From an uncultured Oscillospiraceae bacterium (GTDB lineage: Bacteria; Bacillota; Clostridia; Oscillospirales; Oscillospiraceae), in assembly GCA_910587395.1 (NCBI GenBank), contig CAJULJ010000043.1:1-22214 (forward strand): a stretch of 22,214 nucleotides of DNA, in the 5' to 3' direction. The translations under genes were made by a program, and so were the position numbers. The notes beneath the pieces are model-generated. The model saw only the letters and a list, made by a program, of their open reading frames with translations. It ran no database searches and was not told the origin of the DNA. Positions 6,670 to 12,235 of the stretch are shown piece after piece (within the stretch, counting starts at the first letter, position 1; every line of letters starts with the position of its first letter).

Positions 6670-6963
6670 ATGTCCGAGACAAGTCAACGGCTCTACAAGT
6701 TTTTATCCGCCTGCGCTGGAAATTGGCGCAATGCCATTTACATTTCAGATGATGGCATTGGGTATCTGCTGTCCGCCGACCGGGATGGCAGCCCTATCGT
6801 AATGGCAGCGGAACAGTTCCAGCAGCTCACCGGTGAGCAGATCGACCCCGCTGAGTGCTGCGGCCAGCTCACCGGGGTCGGCTTCAAGGCCCTTTACGGC
6901 CAATATCTGCTCTGGCACGCGGCATCGCCGCAGGATTGGTTGCTGGACCATCTCTGCTACTAG
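6670..6963 (+). CDS. hypothetical protein, 97 aa
   Basis: I do not recognise this protein. It starts ATG 6670 after a strong AAAGGAG (spacing 7) and reads MSETSQRLYKFLSACAGN, then WRNAIYISDDGIGYLLSADR, then VMAAEQFQQLTGEQIDPAEC, and ends SPQDWLLDHLCY. It has no membrane segment or signal peptide. It is acidic, contains several Trp and Cys residues without a metal-binding arrangement, and looks like a small compact cytoplasmic protein. It diverges from the RelBE operon and converges with the LURP-one-related gene 17 nt downstream, so it may be a single-gene unit. No promoter is obvious in the short gap shared with RelBE. Confidence 0.7.
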   Translation: MSETSQRLYKFLSACAGNWRNAIYISDDGIGYLLSADRDGSPIVMAAEQFQQLTGEQIDPAECCGQLTGVGFKALYGQYLLWHAASPQDWLLDHLCY

Positions 6964-6980
6964 GCAGCGGTCTTGTGCCA

Positions 6981-7451
6981 TCAGCTCCCCTGGGAGCACT
7001 TGGCGGCGTCGATGGCCAGCACGATCATCAGGCAGAACAGAGAATCCTCCGGGCGGGCGATCTCCATGCTGTAGGTATCCGTCCAGTTCCACAGTTCCTT
7101 GGACAGCGACATCACGGTGCGGGGACCATCCATGACCGTGTAATCCCATTCCATAAAGCTCCCTTCCACTCGCCAGCCGTTGCAGTCCAAGTTAAACTTG
7201 GGCCGCAGGAAGGAAAACTCCTTCGTCAGCACCCCGGCCAGCCGGCCGCCCACATACAGCTCGAACTTGGGCAGCCATGTGAGGACCCGCTCCTGCACGG
7301 TGCCCAGGTGATTCCCATAAGCGTCATAGATCTGGAGCCGGTGCCCCCAGCTCAGTTCACCCTTGACGACATAGACCGTATTGCCATCCTGGTCATAGAT
7401 GTCGTAGCTGTCAAACCAGGAGAAGAATCTTTGCTTGAAAAGCAGTTTCAT
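6981..7451 (-). CDS. LURP-one-related (LOR/DUF567) family protein
   Basis: The product has 156 aa with the repeating beta-strand pattern of the LURP-one-related family, which shares the tubby/phospholipid-scramblase-like barrel. Examples are MKLLFKQRFFSWFDSYDIYD, then DGNTVYVVKGELSWGHRLQI, then YDAYGNHLGTVQERVLTW, then YVGGRLAGVLTKEFSFLRPK and WDYTVMDGPRTVMSLSKELW, ending in a hydrophobic helix (LFCLMIVLAIDAA). Length and strand order fit a complete protein. The biochemical role in bacteria is not established; membrane or lipid association is a family-based guess. ATG 7451 has GGAAGGGGG about 8 nt upstream and an extended -10 promoter before that. It is a single gene between a convergent unknown gene and the plus-strand DUF3268 operon. 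Confidence 0.85.
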   Translation of the reverse strand: MKLLFKQRFFSWFDSYDIYDQDGNTVYVVKGELSWGHRLQIYDAYGNHLGTVQERVLTWLPKFELYVGGRLAGVLTKEFSFLRPKFNLDCNGWRVEGSFMEWDYTVMDGPRTVMSLSKELWNWTDTYSMEIARPEDSLFCLMIVLAIDAAKCSQGS

Positions 7452-7475
7452 TCCGATGCCCCCTTCCCTAGGGTC

Positions 7476-7484
7476 ATTATATCA
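7476..7484 (-). promoter_or_regulatory. extended -10 promoter of the LURP-one-related gene
   Basis: On the minus strand TGATATAAT (7484-7476) is a TG-N-TATAAT extended -10 element, about 25 nt upstream of ATG 7451. The -35 hexamer 17 nt before it (TATGAA) is weak, as is usual with extended -10 promoters. Confidence 0.6.
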
Positions 7485-7526
7485 GAACCATACGATTTTT
7501 CATAGCAGCGCATTTCATTTATCAAG

Positions 7527-7558
7527 GCCGCTCGGGAGTGATCCCGGGCGGCTTTTTT
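7527..7558 (+). terminator. intrinsic terminator on the plus strand, no obvious gene before it
   Basis: An 11-bp stem, GCCGCTCGGGA (7527-7537) with TCCCGGGCGGC (7542-7552), pairs completely with one G-U. It has a GTGA loop and is followed by six T (7553-7558). This is a textbook rho-independent terminator. The nearest upstream plus-strand gene ends at 6963, with a minus-strand gene between, so its transcript is unclear. Confidence 0.85.
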
Positions 7559-7729
7559 ATTGTTTACGGAAAATTCACAAAATTTCGGGAATTTTCGCCT
7601 TCGAGCGGTGCGTAATAAAGGTGACAAGAAAATCTCGACATCGACAGGAGAGGACGGGGCGCCATGACCCTGTCCTTTGCACTTCCCTGGGGAGATACGC
7701 CCCACATCATACTATAAGGAGTTGATCCA
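7559..7729 (+). promoter_or_regulatory. structured leader upstream of the DUF3268 gene
   Basis: This 171-nt non-coding stretch contains two hairpins before the ribosome binding site: AGGACGGGG (7651-7659) with CCCTGTCCT (7668-7676, one G-U), and TGGGG (7688-7692) with CCCCA (7700-7704). AAGGAG lies just before ATG 7730. I recall a conserved RNA named after DUF3268 genes, so this could be such a cis-regulatory RNA, but I cannot verify that here. No convincing promoter hexamers were found. Confidence 0.4.
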
Positions 7730-8170
7730 ATGAAACGCGTGAATATCAAATGTCCTTACTGCGGCTCCCGGGCCTATCTGCGCCCGGCCAGCGTGGTCTA
7801 CGGCCAGAAGGCTTCGGCCTCGGACGCTCCGCTTTACGTCTGTGCCCGCTTTCCCGCCTGTGATTCTTATGTAGCGGCTCACAAAAGCAGCCGCAGGCCA
7901 ATGGGCACCCTGGCCAACGCTCACCTGCGCCATCAGAGGATCGCGGCCCACGCCGCGTTTAACAGGCTGTGGCAAAGCGGACTGATGAGCAAAAAGCAGG
8001 CATACCGCTGGCTCCAGCTCAAGCTGGGTCTGCCGGAGGAGGACGCCCACATCGCCAATTTTTCCACATACCGATGTGAGCAGGTCATCCGGCTCTGCGA
8101 TGGCTTTTTTGCGGCGGCGACAACCACGAAGCCGTCTGCCGGCTGCGCCCAAAGGGAGGCAAGCCCATGA
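7730..8170 (+). CDS. zinc-finger-containing protein (DUF3268 family)
   Basis: This 146-aa protein begins with a zinc-binding region: CPYCGSRAYLRPASVVYG (CxxC at residues 8-11) is followed by LYVCARFPACDSYVAAHKSS, giving a second Cys pair. This is the hallmark of DUF3268. The middle (RIAAHAAFNRLWQSGLMSKK, then QAYRWLQLKLGLPEEDAHI) is helical. It resembles the domain that follows the zinc finger in mobile-element copies. It probably binds nucleic acid or protein and has no known enzyme activity. AAGGAG lies 7 nt before ATG 7730. The last codons overlap the start of the sigma-like gene (ATGA at 8167), so the two are co-translated. Expression may be controlled by the structured leader upstream. 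Confidence 0.85.
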   Translation: MKRVNIKCPYCGSRAYLRPASVVYGQKASASDAPLYVCARFPACDSYVAAHKSSRRPMGTLANAHLRHQRIAAHAAFNRLWQSGLMSKKQAYRWLQLKLGLPEEDAHIANFSTYRCEQVIRLCDGFFAAATTTKPSAGCAQREASP

Positions 8171-8751
8171 AATTCGATTTTACCCTGGACACACAGCAGC
8201 AGGCCTTGGTGGAGGAGAACCTGCTTGTGATCGACAAAGTGATCTCCCGGTACATCCATGTGAACGAGGGCGTCTGCGGCCTGGGGTGGAGCGACCTATA
8301 CCAGGAAGGGGCTGTTGCGCTCTGTAAGGCGGCGGCCACCTACGATGGAGCATCCGCCCAGTTTGACACTTACGCCACCACCGTCATCCGAAACCACCTT
8401 TACAACTGCTGCAAAGCGGTCAACACCAGGCAGAGGAATCTGCCGTCTGTTTCCCTTGACCTTGACTTCTCCGATGAAGACCAGCCGCCTCCGTACCCAC
8501 AGCCCTCTGTGCCGGACGGTATTGATGAACTGCTGGGCCGGATGGACGCCGCCGACCTGCTTGCGGACTGCAAACGGCGGTACAGCGGTGTGGCCCGGCT
8601 GGGCGTGGAGGCGCTGGAGCTGAAGGTAAAGGGCCTGAGTGGAGCGGACATCGCCCGGATGTACCACACCACACCCAACAACGTGGGAGCGTGCATCTCC
8701 CGGGCGGCTAAAAAGATTCAAAAAGATTTTCCCGGATCTGTTGAAAAATGA
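8167..8751 (+). CDS. sigma-70 family RNA polymerase sigma factor-like protein
   Basis: This 194-aa protein has region 2 of sigma-70 factors at about residues 20-95 (VIDKVISRYIHVNEG, then LYQEGAVALCKAAATYDG, then FDTYATTVIRNHLYNCCKAV). An acidic, proline-rich linker follows (DFSDEDQPPPYPQPSVP). It ends with a region-4-like helix-turn-helix (KVKGLSGADIARMYHTTPNN, then VGACISRAAKKIQKDFP). It should direct RNA polymerase to a set of element promoters, or act as a sigma-like regulator. Its start overlaps the DUF3268 stop as ATGA. A further protein follows after a short gap. A second, divergent sigma-like protein is encoded at 14259. No anti-sigma factor is recognisable nearby. Confidence 0.88.
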   Translation: MKFDFTLDTQQQALVEENLLVIDKVISRYIHVNEGVCGLGWSDLYQEGAVALCKAAATYDGASAQFDTYATTVIRNHLYNCCKAVNTRQRNLPSVSLDLDFSDEDQPPPYPQPSVPDGIDELLGRMDAADLLADCKRRYSGVARLGVEALELKVKGLSGADIARMYHTTPNNVGACISRAAKKIQKDFPGSVEK

Positions 8752-8804
8752 GCAGGGCATATGTAAAAGAACATATAAGCAGAATAAAAAATGGAGGCGG
8801 CATA

Positions 8805-9503
8805 ATGAACGTGAAAAAAACAAGCACCTATTACACAGCGGTAGGGCACTTCCGCCGCAAGACCGATGAGGCCGGAAACTCCTGCCCTGTGATCCTGGTG
8901 AACCAGGAGGAGAATATTGTAGATATGCAGGAGATGGCGGTGTGGAGCATCCTCAGCTGGCGGTTCCTGCATCTGGAGCAGATCGAGCGCCGGTACAACG
9001 ACATGGCCCGGGAGCTTCCGCCCGCCCGGCGGGAGCTGGAGACCTGCCTGAACCGTCTGGAGGTGCGGGGCCTGATTGCCCGGGGTACCGGCGACACCGA
9101 TTTCGAGGCGCTGTATGACCTGCTGGGCGAGCTGTACGTGGTCCCCATCTCGGAAAGCCTGCCCCTGCGGCTGGCGACCTTCGGAAAGCTGCTGCTGGAA
9201 GGAGTGCCCTTTTCCAAGGCTAAGGTCCTGTTTCAGAAGGACAAGCCCAGCGAGCGGGAGGCCCAGGTAATGGCATTATCCAGGCAGGCGCTGGTGTCCA
9301 CCGCTGAGTTGATCAAGTGCGCCGAGGTCGGAACCACTGACATTTCCACCGATGAAAAGCTCATGGATGCGCTGATTGACGACGACTACACCAGTAGCGA
9401 CAGCCTTGTTTTCGAGATGCTTCAGGCGGAACAGCGCATCCCGGTCACCATGGCCGTGGCGAATCTCTATCTGCGCAAGCAGATTATCTTCGAGCGGGTA
9501 TAG
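8805..9503 (+). CDS. hypothetical protein, possible winged-helix domain, 232 aa
   Basis: I do not recognise a named family. The segment LHLEQIERRYNDMARELPPA, then RRELETCLNRLEVRGLIARG, looks like a winged helix-turn-helix (recognition helix, then a beta-wing ending in GLIARG). The rest is mostly helical (LLEGVPFSKAKVLF, then SREALVSTAELIKCAEVG-like helices, ending LRKQIIFERV). It is soluble. An in-frame ATG at 8748 overlaps the sigma stop, but ATG 8805 is preferred because GGAGGCGG lies 6-8 nt before it, whereas 8748 has no ribosome binding site. It is the last gene of the DUF3268-sigma operon and is closed by a strong hairpin at 9519. A regulator or accessory DNA-binding role is a guess. Confidence 0.7.
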   Translation: MNVKKTSTYYTAVGHFRRKTDEAGNSCPVILVNQEENIVDMQEMAVWSILSWRFLHLEQIERRYNDMARELPPARRELETCLNRLEVRGLIARGTGDTDFEALYDLLGELYVVPISESLPLRLATFGKLLLEGVPFSKAKVLFQKDKPSEREAQVMALSRQALVSTAELIKCAEVGTTDISTDEKLMDALIDDDYTSSDSLVFEMLQAEQRIPVTMAVANLYLRKQIIFERV

Positions 9504-9518
9504 CGCCAAAGATTCTCT

Positions 9519-9562
9519 AAAGGCAACAGGAGCAAGTCTGCCGTCCCCTGTTGCCTTTTCAT
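9519..9562. terminator. intrinsic terminator of the DUF3268-sigma operon
   Basis: A perfect 12-bp stem, AAAGGCAACAGG (9519-9530) with its complement (9547-9558), has a 16-nt loop and a TTTTCATTT tail. It lies 16 nt after the stop at 9503. The A-run on the other side means it may also terminate the toxin operon coming from the right. Confidence 0.85.
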
Positions 9563-9636
9563 TTGCTGTTCAATTTTCCGGCTGCGCTTGTATGGTGAAG
9601 ATGAAACAACCAGTCATATGTGTTCACATATTGCGG

Positions 9637-10041
9637 TCAAACCGGATAAATACATGGTTCGTCATAATCAGGGATCAGGTGGTCATGGGTGATAAACAGC
9701 ATATTCTCCACTGCCGCTTGGCACACCATGATTTTGTCAAACGGATCTTTATGCGCAGGGGCAGTTTCCGGACGCTTCAGATTTTTCAGGTAAAAAATGT
9801 GTTCCTCCCTCACGGGGGCTGCAGAAAACCCAGACTCTCTACAATAGTCAGCTACCTGTTCCCCGTTGAAATCCATCCGATCCGGGTGGGCAAGATACTT
9901 CATTTGAATCTCCCAAATTGACGCGAGGCTGTAATAGACTTCATTTCCCTCGTTTTCCAAAAGTTTATGTGCCTTATCAGGCAGCTGCGGAGCGTCAGCC
10001 AGCGCCCAGAGCAGGATATGCGTATCCAGCAGCAGCTTCAT
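9637..10041 (-). CDS. PIN-domain toxin (VapC-like)
   Basis: This 134-aa protein has the PIN-domain ribonuclease fold. Acidic metal-binding residues are D6 in KLLLDTHILLWAL, E44 in SLASIWEIQMKY, D99/D102 in AHKDPFDKIMVCQA, and D120 in LFITHDHLIPDY. This is the full active-site set. PIN toxins of this kind (DTHILLW...HKDPFD type) cleave RNA and are held inactive by a partner antitoxin. ATG 10041 overlaps the antitoxin stop as ATGA, so translation is coupled. Length is normal and no truncation is seen. The module is transcribed opposite to the surrounding plus-strand operons and probably stabilises the mobile element. Confidence 0.92.
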   Translation of the reverse strand: MKLLLDTHILLWALADAPQLPDKAHKLLENEGNEVYYSLASIWEIQMKYLAHPDRMDFNGEQVADYCRESGFSAAPVREEHIFYLKNLKRPETAPAHKDPFDKIMVCQAAVENMLFITHDHLIPDYDEPCIYPV

Positions 10042-10280
10042 GATCCCACCTCAAATGCTTCCGCGATCTCATCGTCCCATTTGTCAAAGTCCTCCGGGAT
10101 ATGGAGCTTGCCCTTGGCCACACCAATGCGTTTTGGGACTGGCTTTTTCTGTGCCAGCTTCATTTCAACCACCGGTGTGCCGTTTCTGGCAATCAGGATC
10201 ATTTCTTCCTGTCCGGTTTCCAACAGACGGACCAGCTTGGACAGGTCGGTTTTCGCCTCCAGCATATTTACTTGCGTCAT
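10038..10280 (-). CDS. Phd/YefM-family antitoxin
   Basis: This is the 80-aa antitoxin for the PIN-domain toxin downstream. The N-terminal DNA-binding part MTQVNMLEAKTDLSKLVRLL followed by IARNGTPVVEMKLAQ is the standard Phd/YefM fold. The C-terminal segment IPEDFDKWDDEIAEAFEV is the toxin-binding, normally unstructured tail. ATG 10280 is chosen because AGGAGGTG lies 5-6 nt upstream; an in-frame start at 10298 would put the ribosome binding site inside the gene. A TATAAT promoter and an 8-bp inverted repeat lie directly upstream, so the complex should repress its own promoter. Confidence 0.92.
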   Translation of the reverse strand: MTQVNMLEAKTDLSKLVRLLETGQEEMILIARNGTPVVEMKLAQKKPVPKRIGVAKGKLHIPEDFDKWDDEIAEAFEVGS

Positions 10281-10305
10281 AGTGGCACCTCCTGACAAAC
10301 TTACA

Positions 10306-10358
10306 TAATTAGCTAACCTGGCTAATTACATTATACGAAACCACAGGCGAAATAGCAA
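10306..10358 (-). promoter_or_regulatory. promoter and operator of the Phd/VapC-type operon
   Basis: On the minus strand TTGCTA (10358-10353), a 17-nt spacer and TATAAT (10335-10330) form the promoter. Immediately downstream TAATTAGC (10328-10321) and GCTAATTA (10313-10306) are perfect 8-bp inverted half-sites 7 bp apart, covering the expected transcription start. This fits Phd-type autorepression. Confidence 0.8.
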
Positions 10359-10458
10359 TACCGCAGCACACAAAAAAATTTCCAATTCTCTTGCAGAAAA
10401 CAGCCTGCTCCCGCCATGTTTATTATATGAGGACAAAAAATAAATGGAGGTTTTTCAC

Positions 10459-10917
10459 ATGGCAAACATCAACGACATCTTGGTCCAGGCATCTGAACTC
10501 CGAGCGGGCATCGACCGTCTGCTCCGCAGTTCTACTTACCGTCAGTACGATGATTTGAGCGGCCTGGAAATCAACCGGCAGGACAGCGAGCAGTTGTTCC
10601 TTCTGGACGAACTCCGGGGCATCATGGAGAAGCTGGACAACGTGGAGGAGGCGATCCGCTATCTCGAACTGCCTGTGGATGAGATCAGCCATCTCCACAA
10701 AAATGATTCCGACCGATATGAGACCGCGCAGGGTCAGGTGTTCTGCTGCGGCCACGCCATTGAGGCTCTTATCACCGACGACCGCCATGACGTTCCCTAT
10801 TGGACGCGGACCAGAGTGGAGCATGACGGCGCCGGCTATTACCTGGTGGGCCACCGTGATACTTCCCTGAATGGACTGGTGATCCGCACGAGGAAAAACA
10901 AAATATCAATATATTGA
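10459..10917 (+). CDS. DUF5348-domain protein
   Basis: This 152-aa protein has a helical N-terminal half (DILVQASELRAGIDRLLRSS, then DSEQLFLLDELRGIMEKLDN). Its C-terminal half matches the DUF5348 pattern: TAQGQVFCCGHAIEALI, then WTRTRVEHDGAGYYLVGH, then LNGLVIRTR. DUF5348 is a small domain of unknown function common in clostridial mobile elements. ATG 10459 follows GGAGG by 8 nt. An in-frame ATG at 10444 would include that ribosome binding site and is rejected. The stop is only 9 nt before the -35 box of the promoter that drives the structured RNA at 10962. No terminator was seen at its 3' end. Confidence 0.85.
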   Translation: MANINDILVQASELRAGIDRLLRSSTYRQYDDLSGLEINRQDSEQLFLLDELRGIMEKLDNVEEAIRYLELPVDEISHLHKNDSDRYETAQGQVFCCGHAIEALITDDRHDVPYWTRTRVEHDGAGYYLVGHRDTSLNGLVIRTRKNKISIY

Positions 10918-10926
10918 TTTATACTA

Positions 10927-10955
10927 TTGACAACCACAATATATAGTGTTACAAT
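10927..10955 (+). promoter_or_regulatory. strong sigma-A promoter for the structured RNA
   Basis: TTGACA (10927-10932), exactly 17 nt, then TACAAT (10950-10955). This is one of the best promoter matches in the window. Transcription should start near 10962, just before the folded RNA. Confidence 0.85.
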
Positions 10956-10961
10956 GCACTT

Positions 10962-11120
10962 GTAATTGATTTTTGTGCGTCCTGGTGAGATTCCAGGGCA
11001 GGCTGCGGCCTGTTATCAGGGCAAGACCCTGAACTGCACACGCTGTTAAGTTTGTATGCAAGTGCTGACGGGACAACTGCGCCCATTTGAGGGCAGATGG
11101 TTGTACAGTCGGCACTTTTT
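10962..11120 (+). ncRNA. structured RNA with multibranch fold and intrinsic terminator (novel or riboswitch-like)
   Basis: This RNA of about 160 nt lies between a strong promoter and a terminator, with no ORF of note. By eye it forms a closing stem TGTGC/GCACA (10974-10978 with 11036-11040) enclosing three hairpins: CCTGG/CCAGG (10981-10985 with 10993-10997), CAGGC/GCCTG (10999-11003 with 11008-11012) and TCAGGG/CCCTGA (11016-11021 with 11027-11032). A linker leads to the terminator at 11060-11120. The 58-aa gene starts 41 nt later. This is the arrangement of a leader with transcription attenuation, but a free-standing small RNA is equally possible. It does not match the riboswitch consensus sequences I can recall. 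The fold is manual, without energy calculation or covariation. Confidence 0.65.
11060..11120 (+). terminator. intrinsic terminator at the end of the structured RNA
   Basis: AAGTGCTGAC (11060-11069) pairs with GTCGGCACTT (11108-11117, one G-U). Inside it, ACAACT (11073-11078) pairs with GGTTGT (11099-11104) and GCCC (11081-11084) with GGGC (11091-11094). The stem runs directly into TTTTT (11116-11120). It could end the RNA or attenuate transcription of the gene at 11162. Confidence 0.8.
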
Positions 11121-11161
11121 ATATAAATACCAACTGCCAAACCGGCGGAAAGGAGTGGTCT

Positions 11162-11338
11162 ATGGAAAAAACCATGTGCGGTGATTGCGGGAAACCCGAT
11201 ACACGGCACAAACAAGCTCCGGACATTTGGGCCAGCGGCCTGGATGTCCACAACAGGAAAAAGGATGCTCCCAAAGCATCCCCGTCCCCCGGCGCTGTCG
11301 GGGTCATCGACGGAGAACGGGAGCCCCTGCCGGAGTAG
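11162..11338 (+). CDS. small CxxC protein, 58 aa, with a shared C-terminal tail
   Basis: This is a small unrecognised protein. ATG 11162 follows AAAGGAG with 6-7 nt spacing, a strong start signal. It begins MEKTMCGDCGKPDTRHK with a CxxC pair, continues APDIWASGLDVHNRKKD, and is polar and Pro-rich afterwards. The last 13 residues, VGVIDGEREPLPE, closely resemble the last 13 of the 274-aa protein at 13371 (VGVLDGERDLLPA). The gene lies alone between the structured RNA with its terminator (11060-11120) and a second terminator (11359-11419). It is therefore a separate transcription unit, possibly controlled by attenuation. A single CxxC would need another partner, or a dimer, to bind zinc. The function is unknown; it may be an adaptor or regulator sharing a partner with the 274-aa protein. 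Confidence 0.65.
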   Translation: MEKTMCGDCGKPDTRHKQAPDIWASGLDVHNRKKDAPKASPSPGAVGVIDGEREPLPE

Positions 11339-11358
11339 ACGCTTCGGCACAATTGAAT

Positions 11359-11419
11359 GAGGCGCTGTTTCAAATGATTCGGAAGGAATTCTGAGCTTTG
11401 AGGCAGCGCCTCTTTTTTT
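11359..11419 (+). terminator. intrinsic terminator after the 58-aa gene
   Basis: GAGGCGCTG (11359-11367) pairs perfectly with CAGCGCCTC (11404-11412), followed by seven T (11413-11419). CAAA/TTTG (11371-11374 with 11397-11400) can pair further inside. This closes the unit that starts at promoter 10927. Confidence 0.85.
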
Positions 11420-11454
11420 GTTTTTACATCAAAAAAAGAAAGGCGGCAAATGAA

Positions 11455-12222
11455 ATGAAACAGAAGATCTCCCTCGGCAGCAGCATTTCCATCCTGATCG
11501 GCGTGGTCATCGCCATTCTGGCGCTTGTGCGCGGCCCGGTGCAGACTGGCCTGCTGCTGGTCACGTTCGCCCTCTGGGGCCTGTGGGTGGTGCTCACCCT
11601 TCTGCGCCCCGCGTGGCGCTCCAACCGCGCCTACCGCACCCGAGAGGAGCGGGAGGCCAGGGAGCAGGACGCCCTTTCCGGGCGGAATGTGGCCGGGCTC
11701 CTGCTGTGCCATGTGAACTACCGCGTCTCGGATTATCTGAAAAGTGCTTACCCCAACGCACGCTGGGAGTGGGTCATGCAGAACCCTATCCTGTTCATCG
11801 CCCAGGGCGGTACGGGCCGCATCCGGCTGTACGGGGTGCCGGACTACGAGTATGCCGACGTGACGCTGGATCAGAAGGGCTCCCTCAACTGCTCCCTGGT
11901 GAAAATCGTCCCGGTGGACGGCAGCGGCCAGGGCACGCCCTCCGGCCAGCACTCTCCCGACCCCTCGGTGTGGTACGCGTTGGAGGGCCGGGACGTGCTG
12001 GACACGCTGATTGCCGACCTGCGCTCCCGGGGCCACAGCAGCCTGACGCTGAACGAGGACGGCAGTATCTCCTTCCAGCCCGATGCTGGCGGCAGAAAGA
12101 CCACAAAGCACGCCTTTGCCTCCTTCCCGGAGAAAGTGTACTGGCCCCGGCTGGCCGACACGCTGGCCCAGGAGGGGCTGACCGCCGACGTCCAGGCCGA
12201 TCGCATCGCCGTTTCCTGGTGA
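11455..12222 (+). CDS. hypothetical membrane protein, 255 aa
   Basis: I do not recognise the family. Two transmembrane helices lie at the N-terminus (about 9-25, ISILIGVVIAILALV; about 32-50, LLLVTFALWGLWVVLTLL). A basic/acidic stretch follows (RTREEREAREQDAL), then a soluble domain of about 180 residues with NPILFIAQGGTGRIRLYGVP and SLTLNEDGSISFQPDAGGR. With this topology the large domain is probably cytoplasmic. ATG 11455 is used because it begins just before the first helix; the ribosome binding site (AAAGGCGG) is weak and slightly far away. It is followed 13 nt later by the DUF932 gene, so the two are in one operon. The promoter is not evident in the short gap after the terminator at 11419. 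Confidence 0.75.
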   Translation: MKQKISLGSSISILIGVVIAILALVRGPVQTGLLLVTFALWGLWVVLTLLRPAWRSNRAYRTREEREAREQDALSGRNVAGLLLCHVNYRVSDYLKSAYPNARWEWVMQNPILFIAQGGTGRIRLYGVPDYEYADVTLDQKGSLNCSLVKIVPVDGSGQGTPSGQHSPDPSVWYALEGRDVLDTLIADLRSRGHSSLTLNEDGSISFQPDAGGRKTTKHAFASFPEKVYWPRLADTLAQEGLTADVQADRIAVSW

Positions 12223-12235
12223 AAGGGGGAGCGGC

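Noticed and set aside
10974..11040. Cloverleaf resembling a tRNA in the structured RNA
   Set aside because: The arms and loops do not fit tRNA: the arm loops are 7, 4 and 5 nt, there is no T-loop GTTCGA-type sequence and no 7-bp acceptor stem.
10956..11065. Possible antiterminator pairing of GCACTTG (10956-10962) with CAAGTGC (11059-11065) in the terminator arm
   Set aside because: The left partner lies almost wholly upstream of the predicted transcription start near 10962, so it is probably not in the RNA. Mapping the start site would reopen this.
10975..11120. 5' end of a group II intron, because the RNA contains GTGCG
   Set aside because: No domain V hairpin or reverse transcriptase is present, and the RNA ends in a terminator about 145 nt later.
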